Assembly: GCA_025765615.1 (NCBI GenBank)
Contig: JAIVFJ010000106.1
Span: 1 to 64,000, forward strand
DNA: 64,000 nucleotides
Direction: 5' to 3'
Source of the DNA: Zopfochytrium polystomum
Taxonomy: Eukaryota > Chytridiomycota > Chytridiomycetes > Chytridiales > Chytridiaceae
A program made the translations under genes and the position numbers. Below, piece after piece: positions 33,116 to 44,287 of the stretch (position 1 is the first letter of the stretch; each line of letters opens with the position of its first letter). The notes beneath the pieces are model-generated. The model made no database searches. It was not told the DNA's origin and saw only the letters and a program-made list of their open reading frames with translations.

Positions 33116-34479
33116 GCGGGTTAGTGTCCGATTCGGCCTCCCAGTAAGTACTTCTCAAGACGAAGTGTGATAAACCGAGACAAATTCGTGGGACTGCATT
33201 GAGCCAGAGTAACAGAGCCAGTCACGCTAGTTCATAGTATGGGGGCGCGGAACACCTTTATCCTCACTGCTAGGAGTGCACAGTTGTCGCAAGGTGAAGT
33301 TGGTGATGTCGAGCTTTCAAGCCGACAAGGTGCTGGAGTTTTTTAAAGGCCATTGCTCCGTTACCAATATTCGGCGTTGAGGCAAATACAAAGAAAGGTG
33401 GGAACCGAATGCGCACATACAGGAAAGAGGACAACGCGCTCAAAACAAACTTTTTTTATTATTTTTTGGGAAAGGGGATTGGGCGACGAAACAGAAGACA
33501 TTAGGGCCGGGGGAATGGGAGAGTTTTGCGGGACAGGGGTCAACGGAGATCAAGCAAAAGAACGAAGGAACAGGGTCGGAGGGCCGCGGGAGGCGTGCTA
33601 GCGAGCCCTCAAAGAAAGTGAAGCGACGAGGTCTGTGGGAGGTGCGAGGCAAGAAGCGCTCGTTGCGAACGAAACATAACATGAAACAAAATCATTATTT
33701 ACAGTGAAAACTCAAAAGGCGGGGATGCGTGTGGTCGGGGATGCGTGCGTGGCTGGGGAATGAAACAGGCGGAGCGATTTGCCAGATGGCAAACCAATAA
33801 ATAGGAAGAGAAAGAAGAATCGACGGGTGCAAGTGAGAGAAGCTGGCGAAGGGATTGGCGGATCGGTGAGAAGGGCTTGGGGAGATTGTACACGTTCCCG
33901 TAGAGGAAAGGAACGAGAATATAATAGGGTTGTCTCCAACCGCGATAAAAGAAGCGAGTTGCCAGGCAGCAAGCTCGGACTGCATTGAAACAATCAATGC
34001 AGGCGAGCGAGCAATAAGTAACGAAGTAAGGGGAAAAAGCGCGAAAAGGGATGGTGCGAGGCAATAAGTAAGTGGACCAAACCAGTCCATGATGAGGGGA
34101 AAAGCGTGTAAATAGTACAGAGCTATAAAGGAGGAAGAACGACGTTGCGCGGGGGAGATTATGGGTGAGAGTGGGGAATGAACGCAATAAGTACATCGAG
34201 TAACAGCCAGACGGTTTTAAAGAAGTTTAGATTGAAAACAGACTCGACAATAAGTAGAAGTGTGCGAACACTCTTTCCTCTACTTCCCATTCATCATCGT
34301 CGTAACTTGGCCTCCATAGCTCCTTCCTCATCAAAAATAGCATCGCTCGAGCAGGACTTGGCACGATGCGACACCGTAATAAGTAGCGCCAAAAATAGCA
34401 CCGATCCCCGAAGTACTCCACACCGAATACAACCACCGACACCCGTCCGCTGCTCAGTATCGTCTTGCAGACCCGTCGC
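33116..34479. other. Intergenic, no gene seen
   Basis: Long antisense-looking open frames (33695-34196, up to 165 codons) are Phe/Leu/Ser-rich with no family match and probably fall in the 3' flank of the phosphatase gene. An A-rich 3' region lies about 33440-33470. No RNA gene found. Confidence 0.4.
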
Positions 34480-36524
34480 TTACGCACATTCTTCCAGCAT
34501 CTCCTTCTCAAACTTCATCAATGTCACCATGAAGCCAATGTTGGGGACGATTCCGCTCCTTTTGTTCCGAACATCATCATATGAGGCCTGTAGAGACAGC
34601 CGCTCGGATTTTATGAGGTGCGCCATAACAATCATGACGGAGCGAGATCGTCCAGCCTTGCAGTGGACGAGAATGAGTGGGTTGGGGTGAGTAGCGCGTG
34701 CGTGGTCTGCAAAGTTGAAGGTCAGTTTTTGAAGTCGCAGAAAACGAAAACACTCTTACCAATGAATGCAACGCCAGCTTTGACGACGTCGGCGACACCC
34801 TCTTGGTCGGGGTCGTCCCAAATGCCGAGGCTCTTATACACTATTCCCTGGTCGTCCCGGCCCAAGCCGCACGCCGGGTCCACCTCCTTTGCCATGTTCA
34901 AAACATGGGTGACCCCCATGTCTTTCAGACGCTCGACCGCGTCAGGCGAAGTCGGGATGCTGTCATCTCCGAGTAGAAGGTACGGCCTGATTTGCGAGAA
35001 GGGTGGAAGCGCGGCCGCGGGGGTGGACGGGTGGTTCGAGGGCTGCAGGACGTCGTTCAGGTTGAGCGAGGTCAAAGCGGCTGGCACCGTCTCGTTCGCC
35101 GCAACGGCAATTGCCGCATTTGTGTGAGGCGAAGGCGCGACGCCAGCAACGGGGGATGTGTCGATCGAGAAGCGAGGAAGCTTCTTCTTGCCGAGCGGAG
35201 GCTGCGCCAGAGCGACTGGCATCACCGTTGCGGGCGAGGACAGGAGCGAGGACATGGCCGAAGGGGCAGTCGTGGCGGACCATGGAGAGGGCGTCGACGT
35301 GGAGGACAGGGCCGAGGTCGGAGAGGCGGTGCAAGGGACGCCAGGGAGCTGGGTGGTCGTGATGCCGGGGAGCGCGCGGTTGATCATGGGCAGACACGAG
35401 CCGGCCTCTGGGGCTGCCATTAGCGGCCACGGTGGGCGTCGTCGCGTGGATGGACGGCGTCACAGGCGACACTGCGGCGTCGGTGGACGGCGACTGGAAT
35501 GCTCCGACGAGCGGAGACGACCCCATCACGTCCGCCGCGGAAACTCGCTCGCCTTCGACCAACGGAGATGCAACGGGCAGCTCTGCGACGGCGGCAAGAC
35601 CAACGCCGAGCAGCGCCACGTCGGCGCTGACGCCAGCGACGCCCCACTTGCGTAAAACTTCTGCAACGAGACCAGCCTCTTCGCTCCCAGCGTCCTCGTC
35701 GACGACGACGGCCGCGGTTCCGTTGGCGGCTTTCCAGCGGGCCAGAGCTTCGCGGCTTTCAGGCCCGGTCAGGAAGCTCTCCATCTGAAAGCTGGCGCCG
35801 ACACCCTTGCGGAATCGTTTGACGATCAGGGGCGGGAGAGCGAGGTTGACCGAGTTGGTCAGGCGAAGCTCGGCGAAGGACGACCGTTGGCGGATATCGA
35901 CGATCAGGGGAAACGCAGATGCTGCTGCAGTCGGTGCATTTCCGATGAGGTCCTTTGACAGTCGAAGGATTTCAATGAGATCGTTGGCACCGATTGTGCG
36001 AACAGCGGTGGCGTTCGAGCCGATCGCGTGACCCGCAGGACCTGGAACGATGACCTTTGCGCCTCGAAGACACCACGCGAAGACGACGTATTGCTGTTCG
36101 TGGGCATAGCCAGCTTGCGAAGGGTCAAGTTGCTGAAGGATGATCCGGCCGCATCTTGATCCTCCTTGGGCTGCAGGCTGGAAGCATCGTCGATCGTCGC
36201 TGACTGGTAAACGAAGGACGGGGAGGATCCGCCAGAAGGGCCTCGGCGGTGCTGGTTAGAGGTGGATGGAATCGCCAGCTGCTGCTCCGGGTGCGCGACA
36301 ACGGGGCTCGCTATTATGCCCAGGCGAGCCTTGACGTCGCGGCTAACGGGGAGCTGTGCGGAGTGAGCCGACTTTGAAGGGGCGCCGGCGGCGGCGGAGG
36401 CAGCCATTTGGCGGCCCGCCACAGATGATGATGAGGTACTGCTGCTGGTTAGCAAGTCAGAGGAAGGGGAGGGAGGGATGGGGAGCTCAATAGAAGCAGA
36501 GAGAGTGGCAGGTGTAGAGGGCAT
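34480..36524 (-). CDS. Rhodanese-like plus dual-specificity phosphatase (MAP-kinase-phosphatase type)
   Basis: A likely MAPK phosphatase. A Ser/Pro-rich N-terminus from ATG 36524 leads into a rhodanese/Cdc25-like domain (IGANDLIEILRL..., LIVDIRQRSSFAELRLTNSV). A Ser/Thr/Pro linker follows, then the DSP domain: IRPYLLLGDDSIPTSPDAVE, GVTHVLNMAKEVDP, and the active site VHCKAGRSRSVMIVMAHLI with catalytic Cys and Arg, ending at EKEMLEECA. Introns near 35360-35410 (49 bp, RGRL|LPGV) and 34705-34760 join cleanly. A third frame change, near 36130-36220, is best explained by an 80-bp intron (GTTTAC donor) but is not certain. The DSP substrate is unknown. Confidence 0.82.
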
Positions 36525-36656
36525 TGTTTCTTAGGTGTTGGGAGGAAGAAGGCCTGTGAGTTCTAGTGGTAAGTTTCTCTTGCTTTCTAGTTTAAACTTT
36601 ACAGCAACAATCACTGCTCCGCATGCCTCTCTCTGTCTCTCACTCTCTTCATTCAC

Positions 36657-36697
<41 letters not shown>

Positions 36698-36851
36698 ACA
36701 CGCTCTCTCCCTCTCTCTCTCCCTCTCTTTCTCTTTCTCTTTCTCTGTCTCCAATCCATCCGCCGCCAAATTGTCCCCTGATTTGAACAGCGGCGCACAC
36801 TGCAACACCCCTGGTCTTTTGCTATGTGATTTTGGCGGCGCGAATCAACCG

Positions 36852-36888
<37 letters not shown>

Positions 36889-36903
36889 GCCTGCCTGTCT
36901 GTT
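36657..36903. repeat. Microsatellite cluster: (CA)n, CT-rich tract, (TCTG)n
   Basis: (CA)n spans about 36657-36701, continues into a CT-rich tract to about 36750, and (TCTG)n spans 36854-36903. All lie in the divergent promoter region between the phosphatase and the isochorismatase-like gene. Alternating purine-pyrimidine tracts can adopt Z-DNA, and length polymorphism is expected. Confidence 0.9.
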
Positions 36904-37062
36904 CGTCTTTCGCACTGTTTTCACGATTCTGGCTGTCAACAGAGCCAATCAGCTCGCGTGTGGCGGTCCCTCAAGTCCCGTGACCGTCCTTCCCCCCAAC
37001 ATCGACCTTGTCACTCCTTGTCGCTTGCCGCAGCTCGCTGACCCCGCGCCGCCGCCGCCACC

Positions 37063-38134
37063 ATGTACCGATCGGTCCGCATCACTCCCCGCGAACACCG
37101 CCTTCTTCCTCTGCGACATCCAGGGCAAGTTCAGGCAAGAGTCGCTCTCTCTCTCTTTCTCTCTCTCCTTCCTTCCTCTTCCTCCCCCTCTCATTCATTC
37201 TTGTGGCGTCTTCTTGCTGAGGACCAACCAATCGCCTTCTCCTCTGCAGAGCCCACATCTACAAGTTCGACCAGATGGTGGACACGGCATCAAAGATGGT
37301 GAGCATTGTCGGATTCCAAGCTCCATTCCTTCGTGTCTCACGCGTCGCTGCCTGCCGCAACCAAACAGGTCAACGCCGCGTCAATCCTCAACGTTCCCGT
37401 AGTTGCCACGGAGCAGCACCCCAAAGGTTGGCGTGCATGCGGTTACCCGTGTCTCTCTTCAATCATCCTGACTCATGGTTTACGCGATGCAGGTCTCGGC
37501 CCAACCGTCCCCGAGCTCAACGTCTCAAAGTTTGCAAAGCTGGTTGCGCCGAAAACGAAGTTTTCAATGTGGATTCCTGAAGTCGAGAATTTCGTCAAAA
37601 CGAGCCCAACTAGTATTGAAAATGTTGTGCTCTTTGGGATTGAGGTACCTTGAGCATTATTTGACTCGCGTCTTCTTTATGATCTGAGACGTTCCCCAAA
37701 GAGCCACGTTTGCGTAATGCAGACCGCTCTCGACTTGATCCAGAACGACCTCCATGTTATTGTCCTTGCGGATGGCGTGTCCTCCATCAACAAGGGTGAA
37801 ATTCCCATTGCAATCGAGGTATGCATAGCCCTCGGCGGTCAATAACAAGGGGGTGATTCATTTTATTAATCTCACGCTCGTGAAAATTCAAACTGCAGCG
37901 CATGAGAGACGCGGGAGCTTCCATTTCCTCGTCGGAGTCGGTGCTGTTCCAACTCATGGGTGATGCGAACCACGAAAAGTTCAAGGAGGTGCAGAACCTG
38001 GTGAAGCAGGTGGGTATCGGCGGTTTCCATCTTCAATCGTGATTGTAGTTCGCAGTCCGACTGACCAAACGCCTTCCCAGACGAAAGAAAAGACTACCGC
38101 ATCGCTCAACGCGTTCTCCTTGTCCAACCTATGA
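37063..38134 (+). CDS. Isochorismatase-like hydrolase (ISOC1/2 type)
   Basis: Cysteine-hydrolase-fold protein of the ISOC family; the physiological substrate is unknown. It begins at a Kozak-like CCACCATG at 37063 (MYRSVRITP). Then the frame must skip one C in the CCCC at 37087-37090 to give [14 protein letters not shown], the family N-terminus with the catalytic Asp. The first intron is GC-AG (donor at 37135). Later exons give [46 protein letters not shown] with the nucleophile Cys, [10 protein letters not shown] and [20 protein letters not shown]. It ends at TGA 38132-38134. Six introns are used. Human ISOC1/2 share every block in this order. Confidence 0.85.
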
Positions 38135-38280
38135 ATTGATTGAATGAATATACTCAGCAACGAAGATGGCCACGAAATGAACTCGTGGCCAAGATTACAT
38201 GTAACTGGTATTGGGTCTCCAAATGCGAAGCCAGCCGGTTTTCCCTTTTTTGCATAGGGATTGGTGATAATCGAAAAGAC

Positions 38281-39678
38281 ATGTCCTCATCTTCGTCGGT
38301 GTCAACGCACGAAGAACCGGACTTGGACTGGGAGGACGCGCTCCTGCGAGACTCGATCGCCTTCTTCACGGCCCGCGATGACGCCGTCGCGGAGCCGGCC
38401 GCCGTCTCCATTCCTCTGCCGCCTTCAAACAAGGGCTACCAGCTGCTCGAGCGCCTCGGATGGCGCGCGGGCAACGGGCTTGGCCCGACCCACCGGCAAG
38501 GACGGACGGAGCCGGTGCCCCACTTTTTCAAAACCGACCTGCAAGGGGTGGGGAAGCAGCGCGAGGTGGAGGAGATGGCCGACGCGAGCACCGCGAAGAG
38601 AAAGATGATGGAGAGCGAGATTTTGGCCGTCGAGACGGAGGAGCAGCGCGTGAAGCGGGAGGTAACAACAGAGCGGGGAAACTGCCCTGTTTCCCTTTTT
38701 TTTCGTCGCCTATGTTGTTTTTTTGGCTACCTTCTCGCTGTTGCTTCTTCGTCTCGCTGCCCAAAAAACCCTTCTTTGATTAGATTCGCCTCCAAAAAGA
38801 AGACCAGATTAAGGAGGAGATCAAGACTGTGACCGCAGCCTTTTACTGCGAACTGTGCGACAAGCAGTACAACAAGATATCGGAATACGAGAACCATCTT
38901 TCCAGCTACGACCACCATCACAAGAAGGTATTACGAACAATTGGCTGGGTCACATTCAAGCTAACAAACCCACATATGCGAATGTAAAAAAATATAAAGC
39001 GGTTCAAAGAGATGCAGGAAATGACGAAGCGCAACATGCTTCCAGGGACTGGTGGCGGCGCAGCCAAGAAACGAAGCCGAGAGGAGCGCGAAAGGGAAAG
39101 AGAAGAGAAGGAACTGAAGCGCATCCAGGACGCCATGATGGAGAGAGAGAGAGCCCGAGGAGGCGGCGTTGTAGCGTCAGCTGGATTCAAGCCGGTCTCG
39201 GGATTCTCTCCGATCGCCCCTGCCGACGCGAAATCAGCTTCGTCTTCGGCAGCGCCGTCAGTACCCGGCTCAGGCTTCAAGACTATTGGCGGATTCAAAC
39301 CCATCGACCCAGCGCCTGCCTCGGCCAGTCATTTCGCAACCTTACCGCCGCCTCCGCCTCCTCCGCCGGTTCCTGCGAGTCGGAGCGGCTTCATGGAAGT
39401 ACCCCCACCGCCGCCAGCGTCCTCGCCGAGAACGCAGTCGTCATTTCAATTGGCGGGCCGCGTTCCTCCGACCTCCAAGCCCGGTGCTCCGGCCTATCCG
39501 GGCGGCACTGCCGCCTCCGCCACCGCCGCCTCTGCCTTCGCAAGCGCCGCCGCCACCGCCGCCTCTTGACGCGCGTCCTCCTCCACCTCCCCCGTCGCCA
39601 GCCGGAGGCAGCAATGCGAGTCGATGGGATGCAGGAATCAAGCGCACGGGGTTTCGTTGGACCGGGCGCGGCCGTTGA
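38281..39678 (+). CDS. G-patch and C2H2/U1-type zinc-finger protein (GPATCH8-like)
   Basis: An RNA-processing factor by family. An acidic N-terminus (EEPDLDWEDALLRD) leads to the G-patch (YQLLERLGWRAGNGLGPTHR). A charged helix follows, then a U1-like zinc finger FYCELCDKQYNKISEYENHL with the second His in SYDHHHKKR. This is the GPATCH8/ZNF804 arrangement. Next are an Arg/Glu-rich coil and a proline-rich tail. Two introns (38661 on and 38928 on) join cleanly. The ORF in frame ends at 39569. Skipping one base near 39495-39512 instead continues into a Pro-rich tail ending FRWTGRGR with a stop at 39678, which looks more natural. I give the longer span, and this end is uncertain. Confidence 0.8.
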
Positions 39679-39923
39679 AGTTTGGATTGTTTTCGGGTTG
39701 CGGGTGTGCTTGCCGTCGAAACAAAAAAAATTCACACCACCACCGTTCGCTTTTTTGTAATATTGCTTGTATCATTCCCTGTTGAGCTTGTTTGGCCATA
39801 TCTGAGGCATGAATGGCAAAGTTTGGACTCTCACCTTGATTTCTTGCTTTGTTCGCCCGATTTAGGAGTTCATGCTTGCACTTCCATGTTGTTGTTTCGG
39901 CTGGTTCCCAAAACAAAAAAACT

Positions 39924-40374
39924 TCATTCGCCGCGCCCAAACTCACCGACGAAAAACTCAATCATGGCCTCGAGCGCGCGATCCCGCACAGCCCCCACCA
40001 CCGGATCTCTATCGTCGCCACGCACTGCAAACCCGTGGGCGTCTGCCAGCAACAGTGGGTACCTGCCTCCAAAGCACCCGACGGCGCCGACCTCGTCGCC
40101 GCCACGACCGGCCGCCTCCGCGCGGCCACGGAGGCCGCTGACGACGGGGAGGGTGTGAGCGTCGTCGTGGCGCGGGAGCCAGCGGAGGAGGGACATAACT
40201 GCGACGATAGTGCGTGCGGGCCTTTGCGGCGGCGGCGAGGAGGGATGTCGGGTTTTCGTGGAGAAAGTCGACGTGGGAGGGGTGGAGGGGGTCGCCGTTG
40301 AGGATGTCGGGGACGACGGGCGTGTGGCCGGTGTGGGTTGAAAGGCTTGGTTGGCCGGTGAGATTGCGATTCAA
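39924..40374 (-). pseudogene. Internally deleted dienelactone-hydrolase relic
   Basis: Three pieces of a dienelactone hydrolase (alpha/beta hydrolase, Cys-Asp-His triad) are visible in order. First is TGHTPVVPDILNGDPLHP (N-terminal third). Then, after a +1 shift near 40150-40200, EVGAVGCFGGRYPLLLA, the nucleophile-elbow block with the Cys, is joined without gap to DAHGFAVRGDDRDPVV, the block with the catalytic His and the C-terminal helix. About 90 residues normally between the Cys and His blocks, including the catalytic Asp, are absent at DNA level. The N-terminus is also short. I infer a pseudogene. A minimal hydrolase is unlikely without the Asp. Confidence 0.65.
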
Positions 40375-40708
40375 GAGTCATCTCATGTTCTATTCATCAA
40401 AATGTCTGTGAGGATGCAATGCAGTGCAGGGAGGCCTGCGCGAATCATTGCACGGTGAGCAGGCGGTCGGAATGTGCCACTGTGTACTCCTGCGAGGTCA
40501 CTGGCCAAGGACTCCTAACAATCATCCACTTTGGACAGCAACATAAGAGCTTTGAACAAAAATCTGTAAACGGTATGAGCAGTCAACAAGCAAATGGAAA
40601 ATCACAAAAATGGGAGACGCGCAGGTGGGGTAAAACGACCAAGAAACAAAAACAAGAGGCAGCTGGAAGGAAGATGCAGTTGGTGGTGTAAAGGCGACAG
40701 CGACTTTT
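40375..40708. other. Intergenic spacer
   Basis: No coding signal recognised. A small ORF (40419-40691) has no family match. It is the 3' flank of the permease gene. Confidence 0.4.
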
Positions 40709-42463
40709 CTACTTCGACTTCAGGTATTCTTCCTTTCCGTCGTCCACCGCAATCTCGTCGCGCGCAGTCGCTACCCTGCCGCCCGCCTCGTCTTCAAACA
40801 CATACTCATCCTTCTCGTGCCAACCCTCCTTCATCATGCCGGGGCTGGGCCAGATGGTCCACAGGATATAGTACGTACCGGACGCGACGATGAATCCCAA
40901 AAAGTACGCAAGGTGGTACATGTTGGTGGCGGCGTCCGAGATCGGGGACGACACGGCGCCGGCGAAACCGACAATGTTGATGAGTATGCCGGCGATGTAG
41001 GCGGCGTACGCCTTCCACGAGACGCCAAAGGTGTACCAGTAGTCGTGGGTGGTGTCGTTCGAGTAGAGCATCGCGACGTTGAGCTTGCCGCGGCGGATGG
41101 CGTAGTAGTCGCAGAAGAGCACGCCGGAGATGGACGACAGGAAGACCGAGTAGGACGAAAGGTAGAGGGTAAAGTTGTTTGAGGAGGACAGCAGGGTCCA
41201 CGGGCACATGCAGAGGGCGATTGCGGCGCAGATGAAGCCGCCGCGGCGGATGGAGATGTAGCGGGGGAGCAGCTGCGGTCATGTCGGAGCCGGCCGAGAC
41301 CGAGTTTGCGGCGATGTTGACACCGATCTGGGCGAGCACGAAGCAGGCGGAGATGAAGAAGACGCCGAAGCGGGTTCGCGCCGGACGGGTTGTCGTCGAG
41401 GAGCTTGCCGAGGAGGTCGATGGGCGACCAGATGGTTTCGTTGTAGATGACCGTGCACTGAAGACGAGACGACGATGCCGACGAACGAGACGATGCCGAA
41501 CGTCAGCGGGATGGTGATGAACTTGGGGCCACATGGCGTCCGAGGGCTTGCGGGCGAAGCGGGTGAAGTCCGGGTCGTTCACAATCAAGGTCGCAAAGTT
41601 GGCGATGCAGGACATGATGGAGGCCAAGAAGGTCCACGACCATTCAGAGCCAGAGATGGTAGCAGGTTGGCTGAGGATGGGGCCGAGACCGCCAGCTTTC
41701 ACCACGGACCAGACAAAGAAAACCATACCGCCGATGGGCGTGAGGATCATCTTTGCCGTGAACAGGTGGCGAATCTGGTGAACGGGGAACCAAATGGCGG
41801 GAAGCGAGATGGCCCAAAAGATGAAGAAGCTGAGAAAGTCGCGCGTGGTGACTCCGGCGGACTCGGGGAGGCTGTTAGGGATGTCGGCGTACGACGGGAA
41901 GATGGACCGCAGCAGCTGCGTGATGCAGGTCCCGCCGATCCACGATTGGACGCCGTACCAGACGCACGCCATGGCCGCACGGTTGAGGACGGGCCAGAGC
42001 GCACCGTAAATGCCGAAGGAGGACCGGGCGACGACGGGGAATCCGATGTGGTGGACGGCACCAGACCGCCCGCCAAGCGCGACCATTACTCCAGTGAAGA
42101 TGTATCCAATCCAGACCGCCAGCCAAGCCTGCCACCAGTTGAGGCCTGCAATCAGGAAGCCTGACGTAATGGTCCAGGTAGTGATGTCTATTTGGGATGA
42201 TCAGGAGCGGTGGGGGGGCGAAAGGAGAGACCGAGCAATTCATGGTTAGGGCTTGGGAAACAAAAATTTTCGTGACGTTCTGAGTCTTGACACTCACTGA
42301 AGCCGTCCGAGATCCAGAAGCCGACAAAGTTGTACGCGCGCCACGTCCGGCGGGCGGGTTCGACGGGTTTCAAGTCGTCGTTCTGGAGCATGAGCTCGGC
42401 GTTGGTGAGACCTGGCGCGTGCTCGGCCTCGATGTTAAACTTGAGCTTGTCCATGATGCCCAT
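40709..42463 (-). CDS. NCS1-family permease, Fur type (uracil/allantoin/uridine class)
   Basis: Plasma-membrane symporter for nucleobases or hydantoins. The N-terminus has NDDLKPVEPARRTWRAYNFV, the Fur-type signature. Next come HHIGFPVVARSSFGIYGALWP, AMACVWYGVQSWIGG, PESAGVTTRDFLSFFIFWA and MILTPIGGMVFFVWSV. Near the end are NIAANSVSAGSDMTA, RYISIRRGGFICAAIALCM and GVLFCDYYAIRRGKL, with a total of about 12 TM helices. The frame needs one base skipped at about 41522, 41458, 41374-41376 and 41270-41277; each restores conserved family sequence. Substrate specificity is inferred from the neighbour: a racemase acting on hydantoin-like compounds starts 915 bp away in the opposite direction. One intron follows ISDG near 42190-42297. 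Confidence 0.85.
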
Positions 42464-42799
42464 TTTCGAGCGTTGTGGTTTGTGTTTAGTTTGTATGTTT
42501 TCGAGGCGAGTAACAACGTCCGGTGCCCGTCGGACTGTGAGTGAAGAGGCTCGTCAACAAGGTTGGGTCGGGAGAGAGCGGGCGACGGTCGCGGCGTGCT
42601 GCTGTGCTGGACAACGCACTCTGCTCTTTATACGTCGTGGGGGAACGGGAGGTCCTTGGGGGGTGGTGGTGGTCGGGAATCGTAGCCCAAGATTAGATAC
42701 CCCTTTTGGTGTTTGAATGAATGGCCGGCCATCCATGTAAGTACAACGGAAGAAATGATTGCTTGTTTGATCGCCGCCGGGCCGCCCCGCCCGGCCGGC

Positions 42800-42989
42800 C
42801 TTATCGCGTTCGTATCATTCGTCTCCCTCCATCATTGAATTCGGATAACGCAGAGAGGCAGAGGCAGAGGCAGAGGCAGAGAGGCAGAGGAGGAGGAGGA
42901 GGAGGGTGTAATGGGGAGAGACAAACAGCAAGGGGAGGGAACCCCCTTTTTTGGTGTGCGCTTTACACGGAAATAGTTGCGGTTTGATA

Positions 42990-43021
<32 letters not shown>

Positions 43022-43195
43022 AAGCCGAGGCCGCCCCCGCCGAGCCCCGAAGACAGACAGACGGCAAGGGATGGTTGTGTGTGTGTGGGAGGGAGGCAGA
43101 AAAGAGACTGCGCGGGAGACAGAGAGGCAATGAATGCGATAAGCAAGCAGCCCCGCAGTCCGCACTAATCAGATCTTCGACGCCCCTCCGATAAC
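42800..43195. promoter_or_regulatory. GATAAG sites in the divergent permease-racemase promoter
   Basis: GATAAG occurs at 42986-42991 and 43138-43143 on the plus strand and at 42800-42805 on the minus strand, plus GATAAC at 43190-43195. Fungal GATA factors (Gln3/AreA type) bind GATAAG and mediate nitrogen-catabolite repression of allantoin and purine catabolism genes. By chance fewer than one such hexamer is expected in 915 bp counting both strands. Regulation itself is inference. Confidence 0.5.
42854..43019. repeat. Purine-rich repeats: (GAGGCA)n and (GA)n
   Basis: GAGGCA-type units run about 42854-42890 followed by GGA units. (GA)n spans about 42991-43019 right after a GATAAG. They lie within the divergent promoter and may act as nucleosome-poor DNA. 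Confidence 0.8.
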
Positions 43196-43377
43196 ATGCA
43201 ACCCGTCAAACACGCGCTAAGCCCCCTCCCCCTCGTCATGTCTCGTGAGCTTGTTGGTCGAGGAAGGCTGTAACGATGCCATTGGTCGGAGTCCAACAGC
43301 ATTTTGCATCTCGCTTCAACTAACCTCAAAAAGACATCCATCAGCCTGAGCCTGACCGAGTATCAGTATCGGTGAAG

Positions 43378-44154
43378 ATGAAGCGCGTCCTCGTCGTCAA
43401 CCCAAACTCCACACACGCCATGACCGCGGCGCTCGAGGAGCAGTTTGCAACCCTCCGCCACCGGTTTCCCGCGTCGGTCCTGTTCGATTTCTACACCGCC
43501 CCACCTGACGCTCCTAAGGCGATCGAGGGCTCGGTCGAATCTGTCCACTCTGCCTCCGTAGTATATGCCGACCTGACGGGTGCAACGCCCGAGGGTCGCT
43601 TCCTCCGCGCCGATGGGACTGCCGTAGTCGGGCTCAGCGTCTACGATGCCGTCCTTGTGGCCTGCTACAGCGATCACCCTCTCATCAACATGCTTCGCGA
43701 GCACTTCATCACAGACAGGAAACCTGTTCTTGGCATCATGCAAGCATCGCTTCTCCACGCGCTCGCAATAGGCTGCCGTAGAATATCGGTCGTGACAACC
43801 GCCAAACGGTGGGAGCCTTTGCTGCATGCGGGCATCCTCGCCACGGGGGTTTCACCCGGCTTCTTGGCGTCTGGAAGCTGCTGCACTTTTCCGGGTGTCC
43901 TTTCCACGGGGCTGGGCGTTCTGGAGATGGAGTCTAAACCAAGAGAGGAGGTTGTCGCGAGAGTCGCGGCTGCGGCGGTGGCGATGGTGCGGGAGGCTGG
44001 GGCGGATGCGATCTGCCTGGGTTGTGCGGGGATGGTGGGCCTGAAGGAAGGGGTGGAGGATGCGCTCGGTGGAGCGGGGATGAGTGGGGTTGCCGTCATT
44101 GACAGCGTTCTCGCAGGTCTTCACTTTGCATCTGGCCTTGCGTGGGTACACTGA
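43378..44154 (+). CDS. Asp/Glu/hydantoin racemase family protein (DCG1-like)
   Basis: Cofactor-independent two-cysteine racemase family (hydantoin/allantoin racemases, yeast Dcg1). Single exon, 258 residues. MKRVLVVNPNSTHAMTAALE is the family N-terminus with the NPN. ACYSDHPLINMLRE carries the first catalytic Cys, VLGIMQASLLHAL follows, and AICLGCAGMVGLKEGVED carries the second. ATG 43378 is used. Its divergent partner is an NCS1 permease. In budding yeast DCG1 sits in the DAL cluster with the NCS1 allantoin permease DAL4, so uptake plus racemisation of allantoin or another hydantoin is the natural reading. Substrate not proven. Confidence 0.9.
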   Translation: MKRVLVVNPNSTHAMTAALEEQFATLRHRFPASVLFDFYTAPPDAPKAIEGSVESVHSASVVYADLTGATPEGRFLRADGTAVVGLSVYDAVLVACYSDHPLINMLREHFITDRKPVLGIMQASLLHALAIGCRRISVVTTAKRWEPLLHAGILATGVSPGFLASGSCCTFPGVLSTGLGVLEMESKPREEVVARVAAAAVAMVREAGADAICLGCAGMVGLKEGVEDALGGAGMSGVAVIDSVLAGLHFASGLAWVH

Positions 44155-44287
44155 AGCTGAAGATGGACCTGGGCATGTAAGAAATAATAATTGTTGGTCC
44201 CGTTATTAGCGTGGACTTCTGGAAGGAGATTCTTACTTTTTCGGGCCCCATCCAGGCAGTGCGCGTGGACCAGGAACTCACCCAGCG

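Noticed and set aside
33695..34196. 165-codon Phe/Leu-rich ORFs downstream of the phosphatase
   Set aside because: Overlapping frames with similar length and no family similarity; most likely chance open frames in a 3' flank.
35370..35430. Frame change in the dual-specificity phosphatase linker as another +1 error
   Set aside because: A 49-bp GT-AG intron with phase 0 joins RGRL to LPGV cleanly, so no error is needed.
36657..36903. CA and TCTG repeats as a CRISPR-like or regulatory array
   Set aside because: Uniform short-unit microsatellites without spacers; eukaryotic DNA.
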